From assembly GCA_037043455.1 (NCBI GenBank), contig JAWPHD010004376.1:1-64000 (forward strand): a stretch of DNA of 64,000 nt, read 5' to 3'. Positions within the stretch are counted from its first letter, which is position 1. Every line of letters begins with the position of its first letter. Of the stretch, positions 59,901 through 64,000 are shown one piece after another. The translations under genes and the position numbers were made by a program. The stretch is from Cyrtodaria siliqua. Lineage: Eukaryota; Mollusca; Bivalvia; Adapedonta; Hiatellidae. The notes under the pieces were generated by a model that saw only the letters and a program-made list of their open reading frames with translations, was not told the origin of the DNA and did not search any database.

Positions 59901-60728
59901 CAAATGACGGAAAAAATATGATTTTTTTTTTTTAAAATTTGGTATGTTACCATCTTAAATCTACATTATATCCATATCTACTAGAATGGAAGAAATGAAA
60001 CAATTTTGTTGTCAAATAAAACTTTGATTTAAAAAATAAAATGTTTAGACTTGAAGATGTCAAAACTTGCCGAGCCAACATCCTTAAATTAACAAAAGTC
60101 TCACCTGTTTGCCATTTATTGAGCCAGTCAAACTTTGAATCGAATCCACGATCGGCCAGAAAAGTGACTGATCATTTTAAACTCATTGTATTTAAAGCAT
60201 GGAAGTTGTGTCTGCTGCACATACACGATGACGTATTTGTACGGTCGTAAGTATGAATGAACGGACGTACGGAAGGACGGACGGATGGACGGAGCGCATT
60301 ACTGTATCCCACTTTCGCCTGTGGCGGCGGGGTATTAAAAAACACCAAAAAACTCCCTGCAATGATTAGTGTTTACTTATTAGTAATACACTCTATCGAT
60401 TCAATCGGAAAAACAGCACCAGCTACTCATAAAATAATTAGTATTATACTTAGGATATCGGCATAACTGGAAACAATTATTCCCACGTTGACACTTTGTA
60501 ATTCTACTTACACCATTCAATCGTCCACCACAGGCAACGCTTGTGTCGGGGCCAGTCAAAAGTAAGGCAGGAACCACTCGATTATGTGTCCTCTTTGCAA
60601 CCGCAGTTGTGTCACCTGAGCCGGTGCCGTCATTGAGCGTCATATTCATGCAAGTACTGTCAGTAGATAGTATTCTCTTACTATTGGTAAAATATTCTTC
60701 GGCGTCCAAGAATTGACATATGTCATAC
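21902..60728 (-). CDS. ZP-domain transmembrane protein, nine 3' exons
   Basis: Nine exons join with matching phases: 60512-60728, 56181-56326, 46400-46584, 37299-37429, 31938-32062, 28894-29008, 26986-27106, 24145-24209 and 21902-22027, giving 409 residues plus a stop. In order: a ZP-N-like part (ACGGRLNG, FEFVVRCKRVNGPYDKEFD, FAFSC), a ZP-C-like part (GQELYLELCISNKD, GVKAITCWTEFD, SVKFEAVSYQ, KVFCKLEYC), a consensus furin-type site GRRRRQDDD after CPAAG, then an acidic linker, a transmembrane helix (FIPLALVLAVLLLIVLAVAV) and a short tail ending NKAYY. ZP proteins polymerise outside the cell after cleavage, forming egg coats and other matrices. The signal peptide and any N-terminal modules lie right of the window. 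It could be another ZP-related receptor; the egg-coat role is only a possibility. Confidence 0.82.
22225..22755. mobile_element. Non-autonomous dispersed element, copy 2 (inverted relative to 588-1050)
   Basis: It runs from the hairpin end tatcataccctatatcatgg / gcctgatatagagtgtgatat to gctaggtctaataac. Blocks shared with copy 1 are ttccacggag, gatttaaaatgaatgccatt and ataaagctttattt. Divergence is substantial. Confidence 0.55.
22785..22990 (+). mobile_element. tRNA-derived SINE, copy 2
   Basis: The B-box-like gggttcaatccccggccagg is followed by ggcccggtgtcagtatagtg, gtgactggatg, gatattccagtgtggtagca and agcatttagctcac. It has one VNTR unit only. The 5' half of the tRNA head is missing or degraded. 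Confidence 0.65.
24145..24209 (-). CDS. ZP gene exon h
   Basis: The acceptor is ATTTCTAG and the donor GTATGT. Two bases complete a Glu codon. It encodes SAVPEAKTGCFEEKAFIPLAL: an acidic linker with one cysteine, then the start of the transmembrane helix. Confidence 0.75.
24781..24944. mobile_element. Foldback MITE with ~75-bp near-perfect arms
   Basis: aaatagaatattatgtcagt ... gaagaatggctcggc (24781-24855) is inverted at 24867-24944 (gccgagccattcttcg ... actgacataatattctctattt) with about five differences. The loop is about 12 bp (agagagccgaga). Confidence 0.8.
25611..25828. repeat. Three consecutive hairpins
   Basis: Hairpin 1: tcagggagtaagtatac / gtatgcttactccctga (25611-25644). Hairpin 2: agagcatgagtttgcacgtg ... 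cacgtgcaagactcatgctct (25662-25737). Hairpin 3: tttgtaccacaata / tattgtggtacaaa (25744-25828). They sit back to back and may be parts of one element. Confidence 0.7.
26185..26221 (+). repeat. (GT)n microsatellite
   Basis: About 18 GT units. Confidence 0.9.
26986..27106 (-). CDS. ZP gene exon g (furin-type site)
   Basis: The acceptor is TATTTTCAG and the donor GTATGT. It begins GPVYPTCPAAGRRRRQDDD and continues ILTFDLPETVGAQFTVVTKQ. The last ZP cysteine followed by RRRR is the standard place of proprotein cleavage in ZP precursors. Confidence 0.8.
27175..28000 (+). repeat. ~830-bp dispersed repeat, copy 1
   Basis: It matches 59190-60055 in the same orientation over its whole length (shared blocks: tcttctttggtat, ttctaacttcaacatttcac, acattttggagttattttga, attagctcagtatct, atgtattccactatt, gtcacaaatgacgg). 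No ORF is conserved between the copies. The type is unknown. Confidence 0.7.
28434..28664 (+). mobile_element. tRNA-derived SINE (tail (CAAA)n), copy 1
   Basis: The head gtggccgattggttttaaat and B-box-like gttcgaatcccactgggagc are followed by acggatggcgggagatgtac, tcgaccgtcatata, tgttgaaaatgac and an acaaacaaacaaac tail. Related copies are at 54199-54422 and 56391-56629. Confidence 0.75.
28680..28893 (+). mobile_element. Solo-LTR-like repeat, copy 1
   Basis: About 200 bp from tcagtagtgtta to ttgtttgttgcttcca and a further ~20 bp is shared with 49475-49690. It contains acctctcatgaacag and the poly(A)-type caataaaaccgagtctgcta. A TG...CA span of about 190 bp with an AATAAA near the end suggests a short solo LTR, but no internal region is present to prove it. 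Confidence 0.45.
28894..29008 (-). CDS. ZP gene exon f
   Basis: The acceptor is TTTACTTTGTGCAG and the donor GTAAGT. One base completes an Arg codon from exon e. It encodes SVKFEAVSYQRDN, KVFCKLEYCVNTADSSCF, the 'v.F.af.f ... vy..C.v..C' strand pair of ZP-C. An LTR-like dispersed repeat abuts the donor on the intron side. Confidence 0.8.
29009..31937 (-). other. ZP intron e-f
   Basis: It is dominated by the ~140-bp degenerate tandem repeat listed separately. The first 580 bp show nothing recognisable. Confidence 0.55.
29590..31880 (+). repeat. Degenerate ~140-bp tandem repeat (gaccttgacctttgacc), about 13 units
   Basis: The core gtgaccttgacctttgacct recurs at about 30021, 30137, 30429, 30573, 30711, 30847, 30989, 31137, 31268, 31410, 31556 and 31687. 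Each unit also has 'aatagggttcctcctctcac', 'ggcaatgtacctat' and 'gaagttat...ggaatgcatatttcc'. The block opens with aacaagagcgccgcctaacg and closes with acggacggacagacgg ... cgtcccgtttttcaaacggg, suggesting the ends of one mobile element whose interior expanded. Confidence 0.75.
31938..32062 (-). CDS. ZP gene exon e
   Basis: The acceptor is TTAATACAG and the donor GTTAGC. It encodes MRSQHEPMVQFLNNVYVFKW, then a DDDDAD acidic loop, and ends SPNCF plus two bases (phase 2). The other two frames contain stops, so the frame is certain if the exon is real. Confidence 0.75.
32871..33180 (+). mobile_element. tRNA-derived SINE, second family, copy 1
   Basis: The head gtggcgcagtcggtagcgcg (A-box-like) is followed by gggttcaatcctcc (B-box-like), then a conserved body: cttgggcaagacactt, accgggcggtcccgtgtatc, gagcacgttaaagaacc and ggctctaaataac. 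A second copy lies at 56640-56905. It is probably a SINE with a conserved central domain; its superfamily is not assigned. Confidence 0.75.
33181..34135. other. Intronic stretch without recognisable features
   Basis: AT-rich unique sequence; I see no exon or named repeat. Confidence 0.4.
34136..35033. repeat. 40-bp minisatellite, about 22 copies
   Basis: The unit is ctgacacactcaggtcccct + gatcctgactgatctactct. The period is exactly 40 bp for most of its length and 39 bp in the last units, which lost one base (cagatccccggtcc). Variants recur as blocks of three to five units (for example the ...gctcct...cagatct/cccat pattern near 34560 and 34760), showing segmental duplication. Confidence 0.9.
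35874..36060. repeat. (GA)n run and two diverged 91-bp-type units
   Basis: (ga)n at 35874-35906 is followed by two shortened or diverged relatives of the 91-bp unit (aacaatgtccgcagatact, aacaatgtcggcagatact). Confidence 0.7.
36069..36706. repeat. 91-bp tandem repeat, seven near-identical copies
   Basis: The unit starts aagcaatgtccgcaaatact and ends ctgcacagatcagt. Two adjacent copies share private variants (gttcgc, ctcgtt, gcatag), so duplication involved two-unit blocks. Overlapping plus-strand ORFs of 71-147 codons arise because 91 bp shifts frame each copy; they are not taken as genes. Confidence 0.9.
37299..37429 (-). CDS. ZP gene exon d
   Basis: The acceptor is TTTTATTTCAG and the donor GTATCG. 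Two bases complete a Ser codon from exon c. It encodes SPGRLPLGVKAITCWTEFDR and NYIGKYNDTVVTGGQ. 'V K A I x C W' matches the ZP-C 'l.V..Cwat' strand. It ends in phase 0. Confidence 0.8.
37430..46399 (-). other. ZP intron c-d, filled by a giant minisatellite
   Basis: Of about 8.97 kb, roughly 7.6 kb is the 35-bp array. The part near exon d holds a short (aacttaaagtttc)n direct repeat at 37750-37830 and a diverged relative of the 35276-35478 repeat near 38130. Confidence 0.7.
38505..46105. repeat. 35-bp minisatellite, about 215 copies (7.6 kb)
   Basis: The consensus is catagaagagacgtatgtgg + tcacatatgtacata (or tcccatatgtacatt). Each unit carries short palindromes (acatatgt, tgtaca). Copies differ at a few positions, some lack 10-17 bp, and some carry an added 'caggt' (gtcaggtcacatat). 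Longer segments are duplicated: 39461/40788 and 39701/41025 (offset about 1325 bp), 40219/42002 (1783 bp), 40511/42364 (1853 bp). The many ORFs of 60-170 codons on both strands are period-35 artefacts. Confidence 0.95.
46400..46584 (-). CDS. ZP gene exon c
   Basis: The acceptor is CATTGCAG and the donor GTAAAT. The first base completes a Glu codon. It encodes IPSVRTVVRELSVSFDVYQL, ... GEENLGQELYLELCISNKD and ends in phase 1. 'G x x L Y L E L' resembles the ZP-C strand before its first cysteine. The giant palindrome and its flanking array begin within 200 bp upstream. Confidence 0.8.
46588..46762. repeat. 39-bp minisatellite, left part
   Basis: The unit approximates aaatcatgaatgatgaatgt + gtcacggttgatggatagt. 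It is in the same orientation as the array right of the palindrome, so it is one array split by an insertion. Confidence 0.75.
49400..49690 (+). mobile_element. Insertion in right arm, solo-LTR-like repeat copy 2
   Basis: This segment has no counterpart in the left arm. Its part from about 49475 matches 28680-28893 (cagtagtgtta, accgagtctgctactttt, tttgtttgttgcttcca). ttttcagtatttatt occurs at both edges and may be the duplicated target or part of the repeat. Confidence 0.5.
50262..51779 (-). mobile_element. Truncated Penelope-like retroelement inserted in right arm
   Basis: The left arm is continuous where the right arm has this 1.5-kb block (break between gatgtcacatg and ccctatttat). It encodes reverse transcriptase remnants on the minus strand and a 3' region ending near agaaatataaaaagatcgg. 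It is 5'-truncated. Confidence 0.65.
50765..51747 (-). pseudogene. Penelope-like reverse transcriptase, 3' part, broken
   Basis: Reading 5' to 3' on the minus strand: MACNNIKAFFTNGSLDN..., QSVGIPTGTNCAPRVADLFL (motif resembling the PLE VGIPMGTNCAP.LADLFL block), YERDFMLSLSP then a stop. In frame pieces follow: DEILNIDNPFFPTMVNNIYP, FSFLDLDLSIENGEII, and a C-terminal part LIRLSRACTQIEDFNIRN ... LNQGYRYHKLRKTFAKLYCR. The catalytic DD-containing motif is not visible in what remains, and stops or frame changes separate the blocks. No endonuclease domain is seen. Confidence 0.65.
52149..52525. repeat. 39-bp minisatellite, right part
   Basis: About nine units of aatgaataataaatcatgaa + tgatgaatgtgtcacggct, some shortened. 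It continues the left array across the palindrome insertion. Confidence 0.8.
54199..54422 (+). mobile_element. tRNA-derived SINE (tail (CAAA)n family), copy 2
   Basis: agttcgaatcccactgggag, tgcggatggcgggaggtata, gtgagtggcctgccgccact and an atcaaatcaaatcaaac tail are recognisable. The head is damaged. Confidence 0.65.
56181..56326 (-). CDS. ZP gene exon b
   Basis: The acceptor is TTTTTATGCAG and the donor GTAAGT. The exon begins EDFEFVVRCKRVNGPYDKEF and ends TTTDLIV plus two bases (phase 2). The pattern 'V x C ... D x D F x F x C' fits the last strands of a ZP-N half. Confidence 0.8.
56391..56629 (+). mobile_element. tRNA-derived SINE (tail (CAAA)n family), copy 3
   Basis: This is the best preserved copy: head tccgtggccgaatggttaac, B box ggttcgaatcccactgggag, body tacggatggcgggaggtgta and gtgggtggtctgcctccacc, and an acaaacaaac tail. 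The head resembles a tRNA with a long variable arm (Ser/Leu type). It lies 65 bp upstream of ZP exon b. Confidence 0.75.
56640..56905 (+). mobile_element. tRNA-derived SINE, second family, copy 2
   Basis: accgggcggtcccgtgtatc, cgagcacgttaaagaacca, gagcggctctaaataacata and ctgtgttgatagccgctaag match 32980-33165. The tRNA head is degraded. Confidence 0.7.
56908..57006. mobile_element. Palindromic MITE
   Basis: atattgcatcccagtgaggg + tgacagtg is inverted as cactgtcaccctcgctggga + tgcaatat. The centre (tattgtcaacctggggagaa...) is a shorter, looser inverted repeat. Total about 98 bp. Confidence 0.75.
57417..57738. mobile_element. MITE with 26-bp terminal inverted repeats (TTTAAAGGGACACA family)
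   Basis: tttaaagggacacacggcaa + tcttga at 57417-57442 is inverted as tcaagattgccgtgtgtccc + tttaaa at 57713-57738. The interior is about 270 bp, AT-rich and non-coding. A short relative lies at 1535-1622. Confidence 0.8.
58048..58951 (-). pseudogene. mariner-family transposase, degraded
   Basis: It starts with ATG at 58949-58951 (MKSEEKIEIRAYIKARVALK). A direct duplication of ctgaactgtgccgtgtacgt breaks the frame near 58855. The helix-turn-helix follows (SKIANSLGISEGTTYHILTN), then a gap, LLTGDETWVYYLEHQRR and a stop, and the C-terminal part: LLHDNASAHNAKIVQSFLEQ and PPYSHDLSPCDFFLFPLLKK. The last two carry catalytic aspartates of a mariner (DD34D-type) enzyme. Several frameshifts and stops make it non-functional. 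Its terminal repeats were not found. Confidence 0.8.
59190..60055 (+). repeat. ~850-bp dispersed repeat, copy 2
   Basis: It is homologous to 27175-28000 in the same orientation. Both copies sit in introns of the ZP gene, antisense to it. Confidence 0.7.
60250..60350 (+). repeat. gacgg-rich repeat tail
   Basis: acgtacggaaggacggacgg ... cccactttcgcctgtggcgg ... ggtattaaaaa resembles the closing part of the gacctttgacc repeat type at 6270-6330. Confidence 0.45.
60512..60728 (-). CDS. ZP gene exon a (first in window)
   Basis: The acceptor is TTTCTTTATAG and the donor GTAAGT (60506-60511). The first base completes a codon from an unseen upstream exon. It encodes YDICQFLDAEEYF, STCMNMTLNDGTGSGD and LLLTGPDTSVACGGRLNG, and ends in phase 0. 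The cysteines are consistent with the start of a ZP-N half. A 35-bp tandem repeat lies 68 bp upstream of the acceptor. Confidence 0.75.
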
Positions 60729-60795
60729 CTATAAAGAAAAATAGAAGTTTTGTTTTGAAATTTCGTTAATACTTGTTAGTTTTACATTGTGTATC

Positions 60796-60968
60796 TCTAT
60801 AGTACTATACAGACGACATACTATTAGGTCTCTATAGTACTATACAGACGACATACTATTAGGTCTCTATAGTACTATACAGACGACATACTATTAGGTC
60901 TCTATAGTACTATACAGACGACATACTATTAGGTCTCTATAGTACTATACAGACGACATACTATTAGG
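60796..60968. repeat. 35-bp tandem repeat, five perfect copies
   Basis: tctatagtactatacagacg + acatactattaggtc repeats at 60796, 60831, 60866, 60901 and 60936. The copies are identical, implying very recent expansion. It is unrelated to the 35-bp unit of the giant array. Confidence 0.95.
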
Positions 60969-63851
60969 ATTCTGAGTATGTAAATACCTTAATACTTATT
61001 TGTTTTTTAACATGAATTCGTATGTTCATTTCAAAGGGGCTACATCAGGCTTTTCTTTGGGGTTTAGGTGTCCGACTTAAAATTGACAACTATCAATATT
61101 TTCTATTCTACATGGCCAAAACATAATGAATGAGCCTAAAATGACACCTTACTTAATCCAAAAAACAAATTCATTCTGCACAGTTATATGTCCTATCCTA
61201 GGTTACGCACCAGGGTTACGATGAACATTTCAAACCCATTATTATTCAAAATCGAGGAATGAATTGAACTTTTAGACCTGAAAATCGCGGTTCTAAGGAC
61301 AAATCTTTGACTGATATTATTTTTATAATGGATTAGAACATTTGAAAAACATCTAGAAAAAAACCTGATGTACTTCCTTTAAGACAGTGCAAAAGGTAAC
61401 CATATGATAAGTCTGACATACATTCATAAGACATCGAACTTGAAGGGCATGTTAACATAATTTACGTTAATTTGTGATAAATTTAACATCCATCCATACC
61501 TAAATATAGTAAGCTTATTATCGGCGGATTCAACCAAATGAGGTCTGCTATACTCGTACAGTTCGAGGGGCCTTGTCATCATATTTATACTGACGGTCAA
61601 TGAACGCAATATGTTTATTCTGTTGCATTATTCGCAAACCGTTTGGAATAAAACTGCTGAATCAATAATTTTCATTTTTAAGTATTTAATCTTGATACCT
61701 AACTTGTCTAACATGTTTATTTGAAGGCTTTTATGACAAGCAGTTACACAGTTAAAGAGGCACTTTCTATATCTACGCTATTTTTAATGTAAGATATTAA
61801 ATACTCAATATTACTGTATTTTATATGTATACAAAGCTATTTTATGAGTATTATGGTTCGTATTCCAGTACTGTAAATTATTAATTATGATCAAAACAAT
61901 ATCTTGAATAAAATGCTGCCCTGCCGTTTATTCCTGTCGGAGAACTACGACTTTTTACGATTTTCTCGGACATGCGCCATGCGATACAAACTATTCGGGG
62001 CAGTTCCGATAGAAAACTAATCGATCGGAACTCTTCGCCAATCCGACGAGGCAATCTCCGCGCAGAGTTATCGTTCCTTGCACTCACATATATCTCTGCT
62101 AACTACTAAATTACAAGATTTTGGTAAAACCTGTTAAATTGGAATATGTTTGCCTGAAACTGATTTATTTCCCTGAAACTGATTTATTTCTTGTGTAAAT
62201 ATAATTTTCAGAATATCTGCAAATTAGATGTTGCAAGATTTGAAATAATGCATGAAAACAATTTAGTTTTAATTGGGACTATTTTACTACAAAACTAATA
62301 CGTACTTAGGTCTCCTCAATAAACGCATAATTAGGTCAACATTTCAAACCGAAGCTCGATAGCAGAAAATGACTAAATAAATTAACTCATAGAAATAAAA
62401 ATTGAAATTATTTAATATAGGTTTCGCAAAAGGTTTTATTATAAACATCGTCATATTTTTTATTTCTAAGTTAAGTTAAAACTCAGAGACCAATACGTGC
62501 AGAAGTGGAGTGAACAAGTAGAGGGTATCAATACAAAGCTGGACATGTATAGGTATTTTAAATGAGAACTTGTAGAAAATTATCTAAATGTGCTAAATAT
62601 GAAGCAATTTAGAATAGCCATGGCATCTTTTAGAACCCCCTCTCATGTAGGTATGCCTAGAGAGAGACGTTTGTGTTTTCATTGTAATACTATAATACAT
62701 TACGATTATCACTGTCTGTTTACACTAAACACAATTTCTAAGTATCAACTTTTGTATCTTAACTAATTTTATTATTTTAAATATATTTTAGATTAGATAT
62801 ATGATAAGTATTTTGTTTTGACCCATAGTTTGTAAAACATTTATTTTTTGTTTAAATTGTAAATCTTTTGAGAGTTACCCTCCCTTTATATGAAAACATG
62901 AAATGTACTGATAAAACACATAACATGAGTCAAAGATCGTTTAAAGATATAAAATTCTTAAAATTGGTATGAAATAATAGAAAAAAAAACATACAAATTT
63001 GACCCATTTATAGCAGATTTTCCGTCTATAAAAAAATGAAATATGGATAATCTTAAATTACCTCCCTTTAAATTGAATATTGTTTGAAATTCTAGTAACT
63101 GTAATTCAGCGTTAACATTAAATGTTTGGAAAATTTCTTTTGCAAACGCATTTGTAGTGGTAATGCTAGTAAAACATTATGTCAAAATAATTTTAACTGG
63201 CATATTTTAGAATTAGGAACATCGAAAGCTTCACTAATTCGAAGTACTTAATACAATCCTATATACCCAGTTGTATAAATGTTATAACTTATTTCTAAGA
63301 AAACACATTGATTTAAAAGTTTTAAAATATGTTCATGCAATCAGAGCAGACGATTTACACTCGTTATTTTGCAGTTTGACCGTATCTCTAATCAAGCTCA
63401 AAATACACAAAACAATGAAATATTATTGACATATTCTTAGGTTGGTACTTAGCAATTTGGTTTAGTGTATATGCCCCTTATACCATATATTCCTAAAACG
63501 TACTGTTGGTTTCCTAATAAACACAAGCTAATATTGTTATGTCATGCAAAAATGAAAATGTTATAAAACGTGTACATTCTTTATTATGCTTTCATTAAAC
63601 GAAGTGAATATATTCAACCGTCATATATAATCATACATGTGAACATGACGTAAAACAACATACAAACCAACTGCTCTCGCTTAAAATGTACTGTTATATA
63701 GCAGTTATAGTATTGTCTTGATATTATTGTCAGTTAATTGTACATTTACGCATAACAACCAAACCACGTGTAAATGGTATGATAACTGTATTGTATACAT
63801 GTTATATGTTTTGGCAGGTGGCTTGTATCATTAATAACATGCTGAATACAA

Positions 63852-64000
63852 CATTTGAGAGGACTCCGCAACTTCACGGACGAGTCTCGGTTTTGCCTCG
63901 ACATCCACGACGATAAACCAGAAGTATGGTGTGACAGAGGTGAGAGGTAATCAGACTGTTATGTCAGGCCAGCTTCCCGCTGGTGTGGAGAAGCATAATG
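63852..64000 (+). pseudogene. Tc1-like transposase fragment
   Basis: In one plus frame the sequence reads HLRGLRNFTDESRFCLDIHD + DKPEVWCDRGER and then TAA at 63948. 'FTDESRF' with the second catalytic aspartate and 'VW..RGER' are standard Tc1-family blocks. After the stop another frame continues weakly. The rest would be right of the window. Confidence 0.7.

Larger units (their letters stand above)
60729..64000. other. ZP intron or 5' flank, no further exon found
   Basis: The acceptor of exon a means at least one more exon lies upstream, but I found none up to the window end. Sequence from 61.0 to 63.8 kb is AT-rich and featureless apart from a short SINE-tail-like piece (ccgtcatatataatcataca) at 63619-63668. 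Confidence 0.45.

Overview
The window looks like AT-rich, repeat-laden nuclear DNA of an invertebrate animal, most probably a marine bivalve mollusc. This is inferred from spliced genes with GT-AG introns, a non-LTR retrotransposon whose ORF1 carries PHD-like zinc fingers, tRNA-derived SINEs with a conserved central block, Penelope-like, piggyBac, mariner and Tc1 remnants, and blocks built on the motif gaccttgacctttgacc. No taxon-specific marker was available to confirm it.

Two host genes, both on the minus strand, could be assembled exon by exon from splice sites, reading frames and matching intron phases. (1) The 5' part of a PRPP-synthetase-like gene: exons at 8808-8966 (start codon), 3497-3635 and 1209-1281, continuing off the left edge. 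(2) The 3' part of a gene for a membrane-anchored zona pellucida (ZP) domain protein: nine exons from 60728 down to a stop codon at 21902, with a furin-like RRRR site, a transmembrane segment and a 20-residue tail. Its 5' end lies beyond the right edge. Nine exons and eight introns join in phase, so the gene is probably intact although its introns hold about 37 kb of repeats.

Layout. 1-9 kb: PRPP gene, with MITEs, a SINE, and a five-copy 273-bp tandem array of tRNA-Thr-like genes in intron 1. 9.3-15 kb: a nearly complete LINE on the minus strand, about 350 bp upstream of the PRPP start codon and abutting a SINE fragment; its ORF1 and ORF2 overlap and are linked by a U UUU UUA heptamer in the correct frame for -1 frameshifting. 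15.3-16.6 kb: a TIR element with a broken piggyBac inside it. 17.2-18.7 kb: 47-bp minisatellite. 19-21.8 kb: intergenic repeats. 21.9-60.7 kb: ZP gene, whose introns hold a ~140-bp degenerate tandem repeat (30-31.7 kb), a 40-bp array (34.1-35 kb), a 91-bp array (36 kb), a 7.6-kb 35-bp minisatellite (38.5-46.1 kb), a 5.4-kb giant palindrome (46.8-52.1 kb) and many SINEs and MITEs. 60.7-64 kb: flank or further intron, ending in a Tc1-like transposase fragment.

The most unusual items are the giant palindromic element (exact 6-bp target duplication, AG...CT termini, about 1.76-kb arms, central loop, later insertion of a Penelope-like fragment), the LINE frameshift signal, the homogenised tRNA-like array inside a metabolic gene, and the 35-bp minisatellite with higher-order duplications filling one ZP intron.
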